Source: Vishniacozyma victoriae (taxonomy: Eukaryota > Basidiomycota > Tremellomycetes > Tremellales > Bulleribasidiaceae). From it: DNA of 64,000 nt. Positions 1 through 10,855 of the stretch are shown here, one piece after another. The stretch lies in the NCBI GenBank assembly GCA_017654735.1, contig JADPYG010000003.1, forward strand, positions 124,001 through 188,000, read 5' to 3'. How positions within the stretch are numbered: the stretch's first letter is position 1; each line of letters opens with the position of its first letter. The notes under the pieces were generated by a model, which did no database searches, was not told the DNA's origin, and saw only the letters and a program-made list of their open reading frames with translations. A program made the translations under genes and the position numbers.

Positions 1-430
1 TGCTGGACGAAAGATGGCTTGAATGCCGATTGTGCGCACGCTGGCAAGAGAATGAAGAAGTTTGAGGTCGCAGACTCGCTTTGTTTCTTCGACAAAGAGG
101 GGGAGTCGGTGATTGTCGCTCCCATCAACAGATGGAAAGGCACCGGTAGATCTGAAGCTTTGGAAATGAAAGACTTGAGACCCGAGCGAAGAGAACGTTC
201 GAGATATCATGGCTGATCTTTCTGTAATGGGGCAGGAGATGACTCTTGATGAAGATGATGGGAAAAGCTCTTGGCATGAGCCGCAGAGGAAATATGGCGA
301 CCAGGAGTCTCAAGGGTCCCATGGGCCTCAGGAGTCTCGGGAAGTGAATTTCAGGCCTGCGAAGATCGGGGTACCCGGATTGAAGAACAATAATCCCGTA
401 CGCTCATCTATCCAGTTCGCAGATATCTAG
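1..430 (+). CDS. 3' end of an unidentified gene, cut by the window edge
   Basis: The frame is open from base 1. I join exon 1-145 to exon 180-430 (stop TAG 428-430) over a 34-nt intron, GTAGAT...TTGAG, which keeps phase exactly; without it the first frame stops at 216. The visible product (about 131 residues) is hydrophilic and acidic near the end, with no membrane segment and no domain I recognise. Very short introns occur elsewhere here (35365-35398), which makes the junction believable, but the acceptor lacks a clear pyrimidine tract, so the join is an inference. Function unknown. Confidence 0.45.
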
Positions 431-876
431 TCCATATGTACCTGTCTATAACCACACCGATATCATGCGACCCAAATTGTTGATAACCTCTTCATTCATT
501 ACTATTACACGACACAGCATCGATGTATGATCTTGCTGTGTGTCTTAGCTTCATAGCAATTTATGAGAAACCTGTCTGACATTGATTTCGGACATCTCAC
601 ATCACTCCCGTGCCCCGACGTTGTTGCCGGACTTTAGCTTCGGAGACCGGACTGGAGACTCATGAACTTCTTCGTGACATGCGGGATGAGCACAGAGTAA
701 GCGAAGCAATCGTAAAGTATAGCATAGCATCGTGATATAACGTATAAAGTGAGGGTAGGGGGGGTGATAAATCGAATAAAGTCCATGCACCAACTACATC
801 CTCGTCCAGCTCCATCTCGGGGTATCGTCCAGTCGACGGCCACAGCCCAGTCGCCGGCGGTAGTCATGTCAGCGGC
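431..876. other. Intergenic region between convergent genes
   Basis: No supported gene. It holds the 3' flanks of the plus-strand gene ending at 430 and the minus-strand gene ending at 877. Short open frames here lack splice or family support. Confidence 0.5.
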
Positions 877-1506
877 CTAAAGGCCTTCTCGTTCAGACCC
901 ACCCAATACACCCCACAAATGCCAACCCCCTAATCCAACCACACAAACAATAAGTGCAGCACGACAGACAAGAGCCCATCCGTGTTTTGGAGCAACTTGC
1001 GATGAGGCCGAGTGGAGTGGGAGTGGGAGAGAGGTGGGTGGGAGGAGAAGGATTTGTTTTGGTCGAAGAGGGGTCGGAGCTCTGTGATAGTGGTCTGGTT
1101 CGGCTTTTTGTTAGTTATGTTCTCTGTGTATATGAGGCGGGAGGAGAGGGTGAGGGAGTGGGGGAAGTGACGGAGCAGTAGGTGAGGGGGTAAAGGGAAA
1201 GGACCGGTGGTTCGGGCGGTCCGAGCATCGTTTCCATCGCGTCGTGTGTGTGTGTGAGATAGAGAGAGAGAGAGGAAGAGAGAGAGGAAGAGAGAGATAG
1301 AAAGTAGACGTACTAAGGATAATACAAGGCACCTCAATACTCTTCTCCCAATCCCCACTTCCAGGACTAACAAGTGCACCCATATATATCTCCTGGTCCT
1401 TCTCATTATAGTCGCTCATCTTTTCACAATCCCAACTCCCCCTTCTACTAGTAGTAGGACTAGACCTTGAACTCCCAGGTGAGGAAGTGTTGGTATTAAT
1501 TGGCAT
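877..1506 (-). CDS. Small C-terminally anchored membrane protein (139 aa), hypothetical
   Basis: Model: exon 1 1506-1314 (ATG 1506-1504), donor GTACGT, acceptor AAAAAG, exon 2 1103-877 (TAG). The lengths 193 + 227 nt give 140 codons with phase kept. The N-terminal half is Ser/Thr-rich and polar. Near the C-terminus one hydrophobic stretch (about residues 110-130, with VCRAALIVCVVGLGGW) looks like a single transmembrane helix, suggesting a tail-anchored or single-pass protein. The 210-nt intron contains a long GA/CA microsatellite. I do not recognise a family. The acceptor is weak, so the second exon is the uncertain part. Confidence 0.45.
1244..1301. repeat. GT/GA-rich simple repeat inside an intron
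   Basis: A run of GT dinucleotides is followed by interrupted GA tracts on the plus strand (CT/AC on the coding strand). It lies within the intron of the small membrane protein gene, where it supplies a very long pyrimidine tract. Confidence 0.85.
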
Positions 1507-2960
1507 AGAGAATGATCGGACTGGGGAATTGTATGGTGGTGCGCTGACTTGTGAGGAACTATGTCGGAGGGGGGGACGACGGTTTGGAGGGGGAGTCGAG
1601 TCTTTTTATCAGTGTCACTCTTTATGTAATTCATTCGGTTGTGAAATGGAAGAGAGGGGCTTACATGCTGATGAAGACATCTTGGAATGGATGGATGAGA
1701 GGGGATAAAGGAGTCGGATTGATTAGATTATATATATACTTCTCCGCCAAAGGATGGTGGGAACTCAAAAGGAATGTAATTCGCTAGGTCCAGGCTGAAG
1801 CTGAGCGAATATGAAGGTTGTACGAGGTAACGAAGGTGCAAGGGAGACTATCGGATGCTCGTTTTTTCTTAATTACACCGAGTGTCCAAGCGTGAGAATG
1901 AATATCGATTTGACAAATGTAAGGTCGGGACTGAGCTTATCGTCTGGGAACCGAATTGTAATTGAAGGGGTGGAAGGGGTAAATCAAGGGTGGTGTGTCG
2001 ATTGATTGTGTGGTGTGTTGAAAATTATGTTTTGATACCTGAAAAGTTCGAGACAAGTTTCAGTTTTCTTCAATTTATCGAGCGGTGATTGCTGTGCAGC
2101 GAAGCGAAACGTAAAGTGGGTGTGGGGAGTATCAATGCCTTCAAAGGGTTGTTTCGTAGTTTCTCTCAATGTCGAGGACAAGACTTGTAGAAGACGTGAA
2201 GGTCGAGGTTGATTAGCCGGTGAAGTGCGTATTGCGTAAAGAGCGTGTAGTGTTGTAATGAACGTGTATATCCCAATGAACCAGTCAATTCGGGGTCGGT
2301 CTGTATGTGTATGTGTCTAGGTAGACTATCGTCGTTGTCTATCGTATAATGGGTATTTGATGTAAGTTTTACTTGAGGAGCATGCACGGTGCCCTTCAAA
2401 ATGCGATCAACAACCATATCTTCACATTCAGGGAAGTCGGAATATTTACTAGAAAATCAGTCACGTCCATTGTGATATTCCAAGAGTACGCCTCTTATAT
2501 CACGTTCCTCTTTCCTCGGCTCCCCCATCTCACACATTTGACTTCATGCTTGATCCCTTCAAGGTGAAATAGGAACGAGACTAGTACAATTCGTAGCCTA
2601 CTCAGGGGGGGAAGAGGTGCCGAGCGTTGATGATGAAGGGGCTTATGGGGATCGACACTGGCTGAGGTGGGGGTGGGGGTGCTGCGCATCCAGTCAAGTC
2701 TATATCTTGCGTCGCGATCGCCTACTTGTGGCTCAGTCGATGGTTGATGATCTAGGAGAACAGATGCGACCCGAGCAGGAGGACAGGTCCAGATGCAGAT
2801 GCAGATGCAGATGCACCGATACATGATTCCTAAATCCGTACTATGACACTTCAATTCAACACTTCTTCCCAATCCCTACTTTGAATGTCCACTCCTCCAT
2901 CCGTTACTCCTTACTACTCCAATCCTACCAGCTAAATCAAGCTCGCTGTCGCTCGCTCGC
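1507..2960. other. Long intergenic region, no supported gene
   Basis: About 1.45 kb between two minus-strand genes. Open frames on both strands are short and have no splice or motif support. An AT-rich stretch (TATATATA, about 1729-1738) could be promoter sequence of the gene starting at 1506. A hexanucleotide repeat sits at 2791-2815. Confidence 0.5.
2791..2815. repeat. AGATGC hexanucleotide repeat, about four copies
   Basis: Four consecutive copies of a 6-nt unit (agatgc) in the 3' flank of the subtilase gene. Ordinary microsatellite. Confidence 0.85.
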
Positions 2961-4996
2961 TTACTTCTTAGCAGGCTCGGTAGCATTGTTGAAAGCCAAA
3001 AGGTTAGGTGTTCCAGCAGGCAACGAAGTACCAGCTTTACCCTCAGTGATCTTTCCAGCGCTCGACAAGGCAATCAAAGCCTTCTTGAGCTTAGCGGGGG
3101 TAACCTCTCCCTTCTTGGGGGTTGGCCTGACTGCCTCGGCGACGGGAGCGGGTAGGACAGATTGAGCGAGTTTGGGCAAGAGGGAGAATGCTTTGCCGTA
3201 ATAAGTCATTTCGGACTCGATCTCGGTAGTCTCGCCGGTGAGGATGGAAAAGGTCTCGGTTCCCTCGATGGAGAGGAGGTAGGCGAGTAGACCACAAATG
3301 TGGGGAGAAGCCATGGAGGTTCCGGAAATAGTGTTGGAGGTCTCGTTTCCGCCAGTCCAGGTTGAGAGGATGTTGAGTCCAGGAGCGAAGATGTCGACGC
3401 ATTTACCGTGGTTGGAGAAGTAAGCTCGTTCGTCTCCGAGGGTGGATGCTCCAACAGTGACGGCAAGTTCGGCACTAGCGGGAGAGTATGCGCAGGCGTC
3501 CTTGTTGTCGCTAACTGTCAGCTTCTTCATTTAGGCAAAGGAGGGAGATGGCTCACTTTCCAGCGGCGACGGCAAAGTGCAAACCGGCTTCAACGGCGGC
3601 ATTGACAGCATCATCTAGAGCTTGTGCCTTTCCACCTCCGAGAGACATGTTGGCGACGGATCCCTTGTGCTTGGTCTTGCCAGTAGCGGCGAATTCCTTG
3701 TCAGCCTCGGCCTGAGCCTTGGAAGCTTGGTCTGCGGCCCACCTGCATATTAGCCTTCATTCCACTTGAACGGAGGATTGCTTACAAGACACCATCAACG
3801 ACATCCGACATGGATCCAGATCCATTAGATCCCAAAACCTTGACAGCGACAACCTCGGCCTTCTTGGCAACACCATACTTCCTAGAAGCGATAGTACCAG
3901 CACAATGAGTTCCATGACCATTTCCATCCTTGTCGACATCATTCTTGGGCATAGTTTTACCCCACCTAGCCCTTCCTTCGAATTCAACATGATCAACATT
4001 GATTCCAGTATCAATGACATAAGCAGTAACGCCTTCTCCACCTGAAGCTTCGTAGACGTATTTGGTGAATGTACCGAGAGTGAGTTTGGCTCGGTGAGAG
4101 ATTCGGGCCAAGCCCCAGGGAGCACCTAGTTCGGTAGAGATACCGGTATCTTTGCCCATATCGGCTTCTTCATCGACACCCTGGGGGATCTCGAGAGTTC
4201 GCATGATTTGATCGTGTTCAACATAGGCGACCTCGGGGGAGGATCGGATAGAGTGGAGGGTGTTGGGGGAGAATGTTCCGGCTAGAGATCAGCGAAGGCC
4301 GAGCGAAGCGAGGTCTGAGCGGCAAGGGTATAGGCAAAGACGGAGTCTGAGCTACGTGACAGACACGATCAGAGAGAGGGTAATGGTCTTAGGATGTGGA
4401 TCCCAGGGATGAAGAACCCAGCTCTCTTCTCACGATGGACAATGGCAGGGAGACGTAGAGATGAACGAGTGGGAGGGGGGATCGAGATAAGGCAACGATG
4501 CTTAGAAGAGGACTTACCATAACCAAAGTACCCATGACCAGAATGAGTAGGCATGTAGACATTCTTGATTCCTCCAGTAGGAGCTACCTCGGATCCAGAA
4601 GCAAAGTTGAATAAGGGCTACATGTTAGCTCTCTTTCAAATCAAATGTGGAGGATAGCCATGGATGATGTTACACTCAACGCCCTTTGCCCAAAGGGAGT
4701 TACCCCTCTAGGTGGTCCCGTATCAACGCAAGAGCGGGGGGATCAACCTCGGGCGGCAAGTGACAAACGTCCAGCGGAAGAGTGAAATGAAAGAAAGAAA
4801 GACGTACATCAGCAGAATGCCATTCCTCCAATCCAGCTAGATGAAGTGCCATCTGCTGAGGATTGACATCTTTCTTCAATACGACGATATAGGAATCATC
4901 GATAACCTCACCCCTCTTTGAGAGTGGGGCCAAGGGAGATGTTGGGGTGGAGAAAGCGAGCCCGGCTAGGGATAGGGTTATGAGGATGTACTTCAT
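2961..4996 (-). CDS. Subtilisin-like serine protease (S8A, proteinase K/cerevisin type)
   Basis: Five exons: 4996-4808, 4617-4518, 4281-3786, 3742-3557, 3510-2961; 506 aa, all phases consistent. It hydrolyses peptide bonds as a secreted or vacuolar endoprotease. A signal peptide (MKYILITLSLAGLAFS) is followed by an I9-type inhibitory propeptide (SYIVVLKKD, about residues 35-60). Catalytic triad: Asp187 in VIDTGIN, His219 in GHGTHCAGT, Ser389 in GTSMASPH; oxyanion Asn324 in AVAAGN. After the domain comes a Lys/Ala-rich tail of about 100 residues ending PNLLAFNN, as seen in fungal vacuolar members. An in-frame ATG at 5095 exists, but the signal peptide directly after the 4996 ATG favours the shorter start. 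Family is sure; vacuolar versus secreted is not decided by sequence. Confidence 0.93.
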
Positions 4997-5425
4997 CCTG
5001 TAGTGTTGCTGTTGTAGTGGTGGTATGGTCTCTCGATATGAGAGAGATGAAGGATGGTTGATAGAGAGAGATGGGGGATGAGATGATAAGCCCATGTTCC
5101 GAGTCCGGTGACGATGCGTCCGGGTATTAGTATATTTACCGAAAGTGGAAATAGCCGCAACGGGGAAGTCCGGGGGTGCCGCTAAGTAGGGGGGTCAAAG
5201 TAGCAGGCACCGCCATGGCAACGCATGGTGAAACGGTCCTTGTCAACCCGCTTTCAATTGGCAACGAGACGGGAAGCACGATTATTGATGTCATGAACGG
5301 TTCGTATTCTACGGATTGTGTACAGGGGTAGTTATATACCAAAAACACAGTTTCATCTACGTCCCTCTGCTCCCTTTTTCCTCGGTCATCGTCCGTCTCT
5401 GACCGACACGTCACCATGTAGCCGT

Positions 5426-6775
5426 TTATGCGTAGTGATCGATCAAACTGTCCCTCATCTCGTTGATGACGGCAGCAGAGGTCTGTCCTTGTAGTCCTGC
5501 TTGTTAGCTTGGTCCAGGAATATGTGTCAAGGTTGTGTGAAGAAAGCTTCCTTGATGGGTCATGGTAGATGAGACTATGAAGTCCATCGAGATTCTGCCC
5601 AGATAGGAGGGGGCATTATAGTGAAGGTGTAAAGATGGATGACTCCACCTGACGGTGAAGGCGTAGGGAGGCGTAGGGGGTTCACCTGACGGTGGAGGGG
5701 TACAGGGTCCACCTAACGGCGAAGAGCAGGGACTCACGGAAAGTAGCCTCAATAACAGAGACCTCGGTAGCAGTAGTATCCAACCCAGTAAAAGCACACC
5801 AATCATTAACCACTAAACCAGCTCCGATAACTTCTGAACCTCGGTTGACTGTTCCTGCGACAAGGGGGATTTGGAGTAGGGAAGAGAGTTCATCGAGTTC
5901 GGATCGAGAGGTTTTGGGGTGGACTAGTCCTCCCTATTTGTCAGCCTGGCCTAGTAGTGATTGCAGGGTATGGGTGTGAGACGGTGGTCTTGTTGGAACA
6001 AGGAGTGGGAGGGATGGTGGTCAATCACGACAGCTGTAGTAGTCATTCGCCAGACAGACCACTTTCCTGGCGCCTGGCCTCCCAATTCCTCCTAGCCTCA
6101 TCGATCATCCGACTTGACCACTACCATTCTTGAACACTCATCCATCCTAACCGATAGTGACCACCACACACCATGGCGGATGGAGACTGATATCCATCGT
6201 GACGGATGAATAGACTTACCTGGTTCGACAAGGCACAATAACTTCCCACCAAGACATTATTGGCCACAGTCTGCCTAAACACCTCGACCTTCAACGTATC
6301 CGCAATGATCTCCTCTGTCTCCCGATCGATATCCGGGTGTACAAGCGCAACATAATCATTACACGCAATGACATTTCCAAGTGCACTCAACCTCTCTTCA
6401 ACCCTCTGAATAGCGACTTGGGGAGGTAAGGAATTACGTAGATGTTGTAATTCCTGATCGGTAGTTGTGGAGGGTACGAGTAGACCGTGTCTGTTTCCAG
6501 CGCATAGTCGACCGATTATACGAGTTCCACCGATTGTAGTGTGGATAATTGGGATGACGTCTGATAGTTCTGCTTCAAAGACCGAGTAGAAGTTGGTGGA
6601 TGAGGCTAGGGCTGTTAGGCAGTAGCTACTTATCAGCATAGTGATTACTCCAAGTAGGGGGACATACGCGTTGGTGAGCTTGGAGAAGACTCCGATATCG
6701 GTAGAGTTCTCAAATTGGGTTCCTGTTAATCAGCGTTGAAGGATGTGAGGAGGGGGATGACATACGGACAGCCAT
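5426..6775 (-). CDS. TIF6: Eukaryotic translation initiation factor 6 (ribosome anti-association factor)
   Basis: Five exons: 6775-6766 (10 nt), 6722-6668, 6625-6220, 5933-5738, 5496-5426; 245 aa, the usual eIF6 length. eIF6 binds the 60S subunit, is needed for 60S biogenesis and export, and blocks early joining to 40S. Family signatures are plain: MAVRTQFE start, [50 protein letters not shown]. The C-terminus ends RDSLIDHYA. The divergent neighbour CSN12 starts 276 nt away. Introns 3 (286 nt) and 4 (about 240 nt) are longer than is usual here; intron 4 carries imperfect repeats. Confidence 0.97.
5643..5716. repeat. TIF6: Three imperfect copies of a CACCTGACGGTG motif in a TIF6 intron
   Basis: Copies begin near 5646, 5681 and 5710 (CACCTGACGGTGAAGG, CACCTGACGGTGGAGG, CACCTAACGGCGAAGA). 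They lie inside intron 4 of TIF6 and enlarge it. No coding role. Confidence 0.7.
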
Positions 6776-7051
6776 GATGTATGATTGTTGATTTGTTGTT
6801 CGGTAGTATCGGTTCTAGTGTTGTATGAATGACAATGGAGTCGATGGTGATATATCTGTATGAAAGGAGAGTATAGACTTAATCTATATAGAAAAGGTTG
6901 ATCCACTCACTCACTCAATCGTAATATTGAATTTTGCTCGGATCCGAGGCAGGCACAGGAATTAAAGGGGGGATGCAACAAGGAACGCGAATCAACTTAC
7001 ATTCCTCCACTTGGTACTCTCATTTGTACCGGTATAGACCAAGATTATACA

Positions 7052-9513
7052 ATGAAGCTAGCTCAGTACACACAGTCATTCAACGAACCTATCAGGAATC
7101 AAGATACGACCACTTTGATAAGGTTATTGGCTGCTAGGAATAAAACAGCTAGGGGTCTGTCGGATACAATAGGTCATGTGGATGTACGTCTACTTTCTGC
7201 TCATTATTCAATGTAACGGTAGAGGGAGAAGGCTAGTACAGAGTGAACAGATTTTCGGATGGTCGAAGCAGATTGAAGAGGAGTAGATAAATGGAGAAGG
7301 AAAGAGGCCGAAAGCAAGTACAGGATCTGATGGCAGGAACGGAAATTTCAACATGCCCACCCAGTCCCAGGATTGGAAGAACCTTGGGGATCAATAGCAT
7401 TAAGGCATGTAGCAAGTGTAACAGCGTTATACAATAACGAATATCAAATAGCGTATGTCCCCTTCTTTTCCTTTTCCTTGTCCTCGTCCTGCTCTTCATC
7501 TACGCAACAAGCAATCACGAGCAAGAGGCCGAAGAGATAGCTGATAAACAGGTATAATCACCAAAACACCCTCGTAACACTCTTTTATAGATGGTTTCAA
7601 GATCAGTCCTCATGGGCTCTACCAATCCTTTACGTCCTATTGAAGGATTTAAGGGATCTAGCCGAGCAGGTACGCTACCTCCCCTTCCTCCCCTCCTCTC
7701 TCACTTACCCGTCCTCCGTCACCCGTCCCTCATGCCATTTGTCAAATGTAGAGGGAGATGCGATGATAAGGGGGTGAGGGCATATTGAAAGAGGGAATGA
7801 GAACTGACAGCAGGCGGACTCGATCACATATGCACAAACGGGTAAAATGCCCTGTTTGGAAGAATGTTCACGGACGGTTAGTAAAGCATTTTCGATCTGT
7901 GCTACAGACCGGTAAGTCTTCTCCTTCTTCTTCTTCTCCTCCTCCCCCTCTCCTCCTCTTCTCCTCTTCTATCATACTCCTCGTCTTTAGTCTTGTCAAT
8001 CTCGGGACTTGATCAACGAAAGCCAATATATGGACTGGGCTAATGAACAGGACATTCAAAGGATTCGAATCCCGTCGGAGAGGGGTTTATCATGTTGCTT
8101 GTCTAAGTATGAAATGTTATTTCAAAGTACGTCCATCTTCTAGTTTTTTACCTTCCTCGCCCTTGCCCCTCCTGTTCATCTTTGAACACTCCATACTTGG
8201 GCGATTGTCGTCGATGAGATGGGAATGATAAATGAGGCGAAAAGAACTGATGATAGGTCGGAAAACCGAATTTATGTAAGAATATAGTCCGAGCAGTCAC
8301 GTCAGATCCGAAGACTCCATCAGTGACAGAAGCGCCTATAACGGATCAAGTAAGCTCTCCCGTCCCGAACCTGGGTGTAGGCTAACGGATAGGTGACATG
8401 GCATTTCTATATTGGTCTACTCGCTTTCTTGAATGGGGAAGATAAGAAGGTATGTCTCTTCCATCTTTTTTCCACATCTTTCCGAGATAGATGAGGGGAG
8501 GGTAACTGATAGTAAGGCGAATGTAGAATTGAGTTGGGCACTGGAAAACTGTCCGAGGGATTCAATTCGGAATCAAGAGTACGTCCCACTCTCCACTTCT
8601 TCCTTTTACCTCGTCTTCCACCGTCGACTCCCATCTTCTCAAGCCCAATCTGCTCACTTCGCCACCTCAATCTCAATCCCATGAGACAACTATAGGAATA
8701 AGCTAATATCAAAGATTGATCTTGACCTACCTAATCCCCCTCAACCTCCTATCCGCCTTAATTCCCTCTCCAGCCCTCTTATCCCCCCATCCAAGACTTC
8801 AACAACTTTTTACCCCCTTCATCAAAGCCATCCAATCGGGTAATATTAGGGAATATGATGAAAGGCTTGAATGGGCTCAACCTAGACTTGTTGGATGTAA
8901 TGTCTATCTCGTAGTGGAGAGGGCGAGGGAAGGGTGTTTGAGGGTATTGTTTAAGAAGGCGTAAGTCAGTGAGCGGTGCGAGCGTAACGAGGGTAGGATG
9001 GAGGCAGGAAAGTGCGAGCAACAGAGAGGCACGAGCTGCGAACGGCAAAGAATGGAGGTTGAGCTCGGGACCGATAACTCGGAAGCATCGGATCAAATCG
9101 ATGGAAGCTTACCTACTCTGGAGGAGAGAGACATTACGTAGAGGGACGATGTTGGACAGTAGCTAACAAACAGTTGGATTGCAAGTGATAAATCCACTCG
9201 TATACCAATATCAACATTCCAACTAGCTCTCCAATTACATGGAGTAGAGGTCGATGTAGAGGAGGTGGAATGCATGTTGGCAAATATGGTTTATAGGGTG
9301 AGTCCCAGTCCTTCTTCTTTTCTCTTTTGTCGGACCGTTTCATCTCGCTTGGTAGAGGGCGAGATATTGCTGGAAGAGGAAGAGCGGATGAGATTGAAAA
9401 CCAGAAAGGCTGATAGACAGGGGTACATGAAGGGATACATTTCACACGAGAAATCAATGGTCGTCCTAGCCAAGACGAATCCATTCCCGAACCTCAATTC
9501 GATAGCCCGCTAG
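7052..9513 (+). CDS. CSN12: PCI-domain protein of the Csn12/Thp1/PCID2 family
   Basis: Eleven exons with consistent phase: 7052-7183, 7337-7452, 7552-7669, 7814-7911, 8051-8126, 8257-8349, 8393-8449, 8517-8578, 8715-8960, 9174-9297, 9421-9513; 404 aa, normal for the family. Csn12/PCID2 proteins carry a helical repeat plus winged-helix PCI fold and act in mRNA export (TREX-2-type) or with the COP9 signalosome. Family stretches: WALPILYVLLKDLRDLAEQAD, TVSKAFSICATDR, LILTYLIPLNLL, GYISHEKSMVVLAKTNPFP at the C-terminus. Many neighbouring small open frames are intron read-through. Which complex it joins in this fungus cannot be told from sequence. Confidence 0.93.
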
Positions 9514-9949
9514 CCCAGCAGCATGAGATAACGCGGCCCGGTACTTTGAAAAGAAACGAGACCCGTTGGAATGATATGGTCTTGGAGGGCCTACGGTTGA
9601 GTAAACAGGAGCTCGCGAAAGGGTCGCCATCATGTCGGTTTCGGTACAGCATTTAGCATCATTTCACTGTTGTATCACGTATAGAATACATTGCATGAAT
9701 ATGGATGGATGGTAGTATCACAAAGGTATTGCAAGCCTTATCGAGTCTGGGGAATCGGATTCATTCATTTCCTACTAAACTACTAGTACAGTGCAGTCAC
9801 ACAATTATATCTTGGATTTTCCATTTATTTCGTTCGTTCCGATCTCGAGAAATTCGCCATTATCCAAATCCCTAACCCTGCCGCCTATGTCCTCCACCTA
9901 CTATAGACTGCCTTGCTGTACCCTTGATCCTTGTCCTTGACAGCCACGC
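9514..9949. other. 3' flanks of CSN12 and the cysteine-repeat gene
   Basis: No gene seen. A 25-nt sequence at 9760-9784 (ATTCATTCATTTCCTACTAA...) recurs with two changes at 12370-12394, in the 3' flank of the bZIP gene. Confidence 0.6.
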
Positions 9950-10855
9950 TCAATGCTTTGGCTGCGGGTAGCATTTGCAGTCCCTGTCGTCGAAGTAGAA
10001 GCCCTCCCCTTGATGTTTACAATCCTGTCGTTGTTTGTCTTGACAATGGGAAGGCGCGGGCTGCGGGAAGCAGCCGCAGTACCGTTCGTCGTAGTAGTAG
10101 CCTTTGCCCTGCGCGGCACAATCTTGCTTGACTTTGGGATTACATCCGGGCTGCGGGTAGCATTTGCAGTCCCTATCGTCGAAGTAGAAGCCCTCCCCCT
10201 GATGTTTACATTCCTGTCGTTGTTTGTCTTGACATGTGGACTTCTTGGGCTGTGGGTAGCATTTGCAGTCCCTGTCGTCGAAGTAGAAGCCATCCCCCTT
10301 CTCCTTACAGACCTTTCGCTGCCAGTCGTGACAATGGGAAGGCGCGGGCTGCGGGAAGCAGCCGCAGTACCGTTCGTCGTAGTAGTAGCCTTTGCCCTGC
10401 GCGGCACAATCTTGCTTGACTTTGGGATTACATCCGGGCTGCGGGTAGCATTTGCAGTCCCTATCGTCGAAGTAGAAGCCATCTCCCTTCTCCTTACAGA
10501 CTTTTCGCTGCCAGTCGTAACAATGGGAAGGCGCGGGCTGCGGGTAGCATTGACAATCTCTGTCGTCGAAGTAGTAGGTGGACCCTCTATCTTTACAGTG
10601 TTGTCGATCGTAGGCCTGACATGTGGACGCCTCTGGCTGCGGGTAGCATTGACAGTCTCTGGCGTCGAAGTAGAAGTTTGGCCCCTTGCCAGTACAGTGC
10701 TGCTTCTGGTAGTCGGTGCATTCCTTCGAGTTCCTCTCTTGGAGCTTACGCTCTTCGATACTTCGCCTAAAGTCGAGACCACCTAGACCGGGCTGAGCTG
10801 GGAGAGCTGTGACCGTGAGGAAGGGAACGAGAGCAGCGAAGAGGTAGAATCTCAT
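9950..10855 (-). CDS. Secreted cysteine-rich protein of eight tandem repeats
   Basis: One uninterrupted exon of 301 aa, ATG at 10855-10853, TGA at 9952-9950. Residues 1-17 form a signal peptide (MRFYLFAALVPFLTVTA). From about residue 46 there are eight units of 30-34 residues, each with the pattern C-x7-C-x13-C-x-C-[YF]-P-Q-P and a conserved YFDDRDC core, giving 32 cysteines. The spacing implies two disulfides per unit and an extracellular role (wall, capsule or effector-like), but this is inference. Units 4 and 7 are near identical at DNA level, 288 nt apart, showing recent internal duplication. It lacks introns in an intron-rich region. I do not recognise the family. The antisense and +1 frames are also open, a by-product of the repeats. 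Confidence 0.88.
   Translation of the reverse strand: MRFYLFAALVPFLTVTALPAQPGLGGLDFRRSIEERKLQERNSKECTDYQKQHCTGKGPNFYFDARDCQCYPQPEASTCQAYDRQHCKDRGSTYYFDDRDCQCYPQPAPSHCYDWQRKVCKEKGDGFYFDDRDCKCYPQPGCNPKVKQDCAAQGKGYYYDERYCGCFPQPAPSHCHDWQRKVCKEKGDGFYFDDRDCKCYPQPKKSTCQDKQRQECKHQGEGFYFDDRDCKCYPQPGCNPKVKQDCAAQGKGYYYDERYCGCFPQPAPSHCQDKQRQDCKHQGEGFYFDDRDCKCYPQPKH
9990..10640 (-). repeat. Tandem DNA repeats encoding the cysteine motif
   Basis: Units of roughly 90-100 nt are repeated head to tail. The block around 10045-10170 recurs almost unchanged around 10333-10458 (offset 288 nt, equal to three units), pointing to a three-unit duplication on top of an older single-unit array. Confidence 0.85.

Noticed and set aside
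930..1406. 158-aa minus-strand frame with Ser/Leu runs
   Set aside because: Its middle is the translated GA/CA microsatellite; splicing around it gives a more sensible product.
2495..2872. 125-aa minus-strand frame with CICICI run
   Set aside because: Driven by a hexanucleotide repeat; no motif, no splice support.
8043..8228. tRNA-like GATTCGAATCCCG near 8062
   Set aside because: It resembles a T-loop, but there is no acceptor stem or anticodon arm and it lies within a CSN12 exon.
9953..10786. 277-aa open frame on the plus strand and a 293-aa shifted frame on the minus strand across the cysteine-repeat gene
   Set aside because: Both are by-products of a stop-free repeat unit. Only the 301-aa frame has a signal peptide, ordered cysteines and a normal start.
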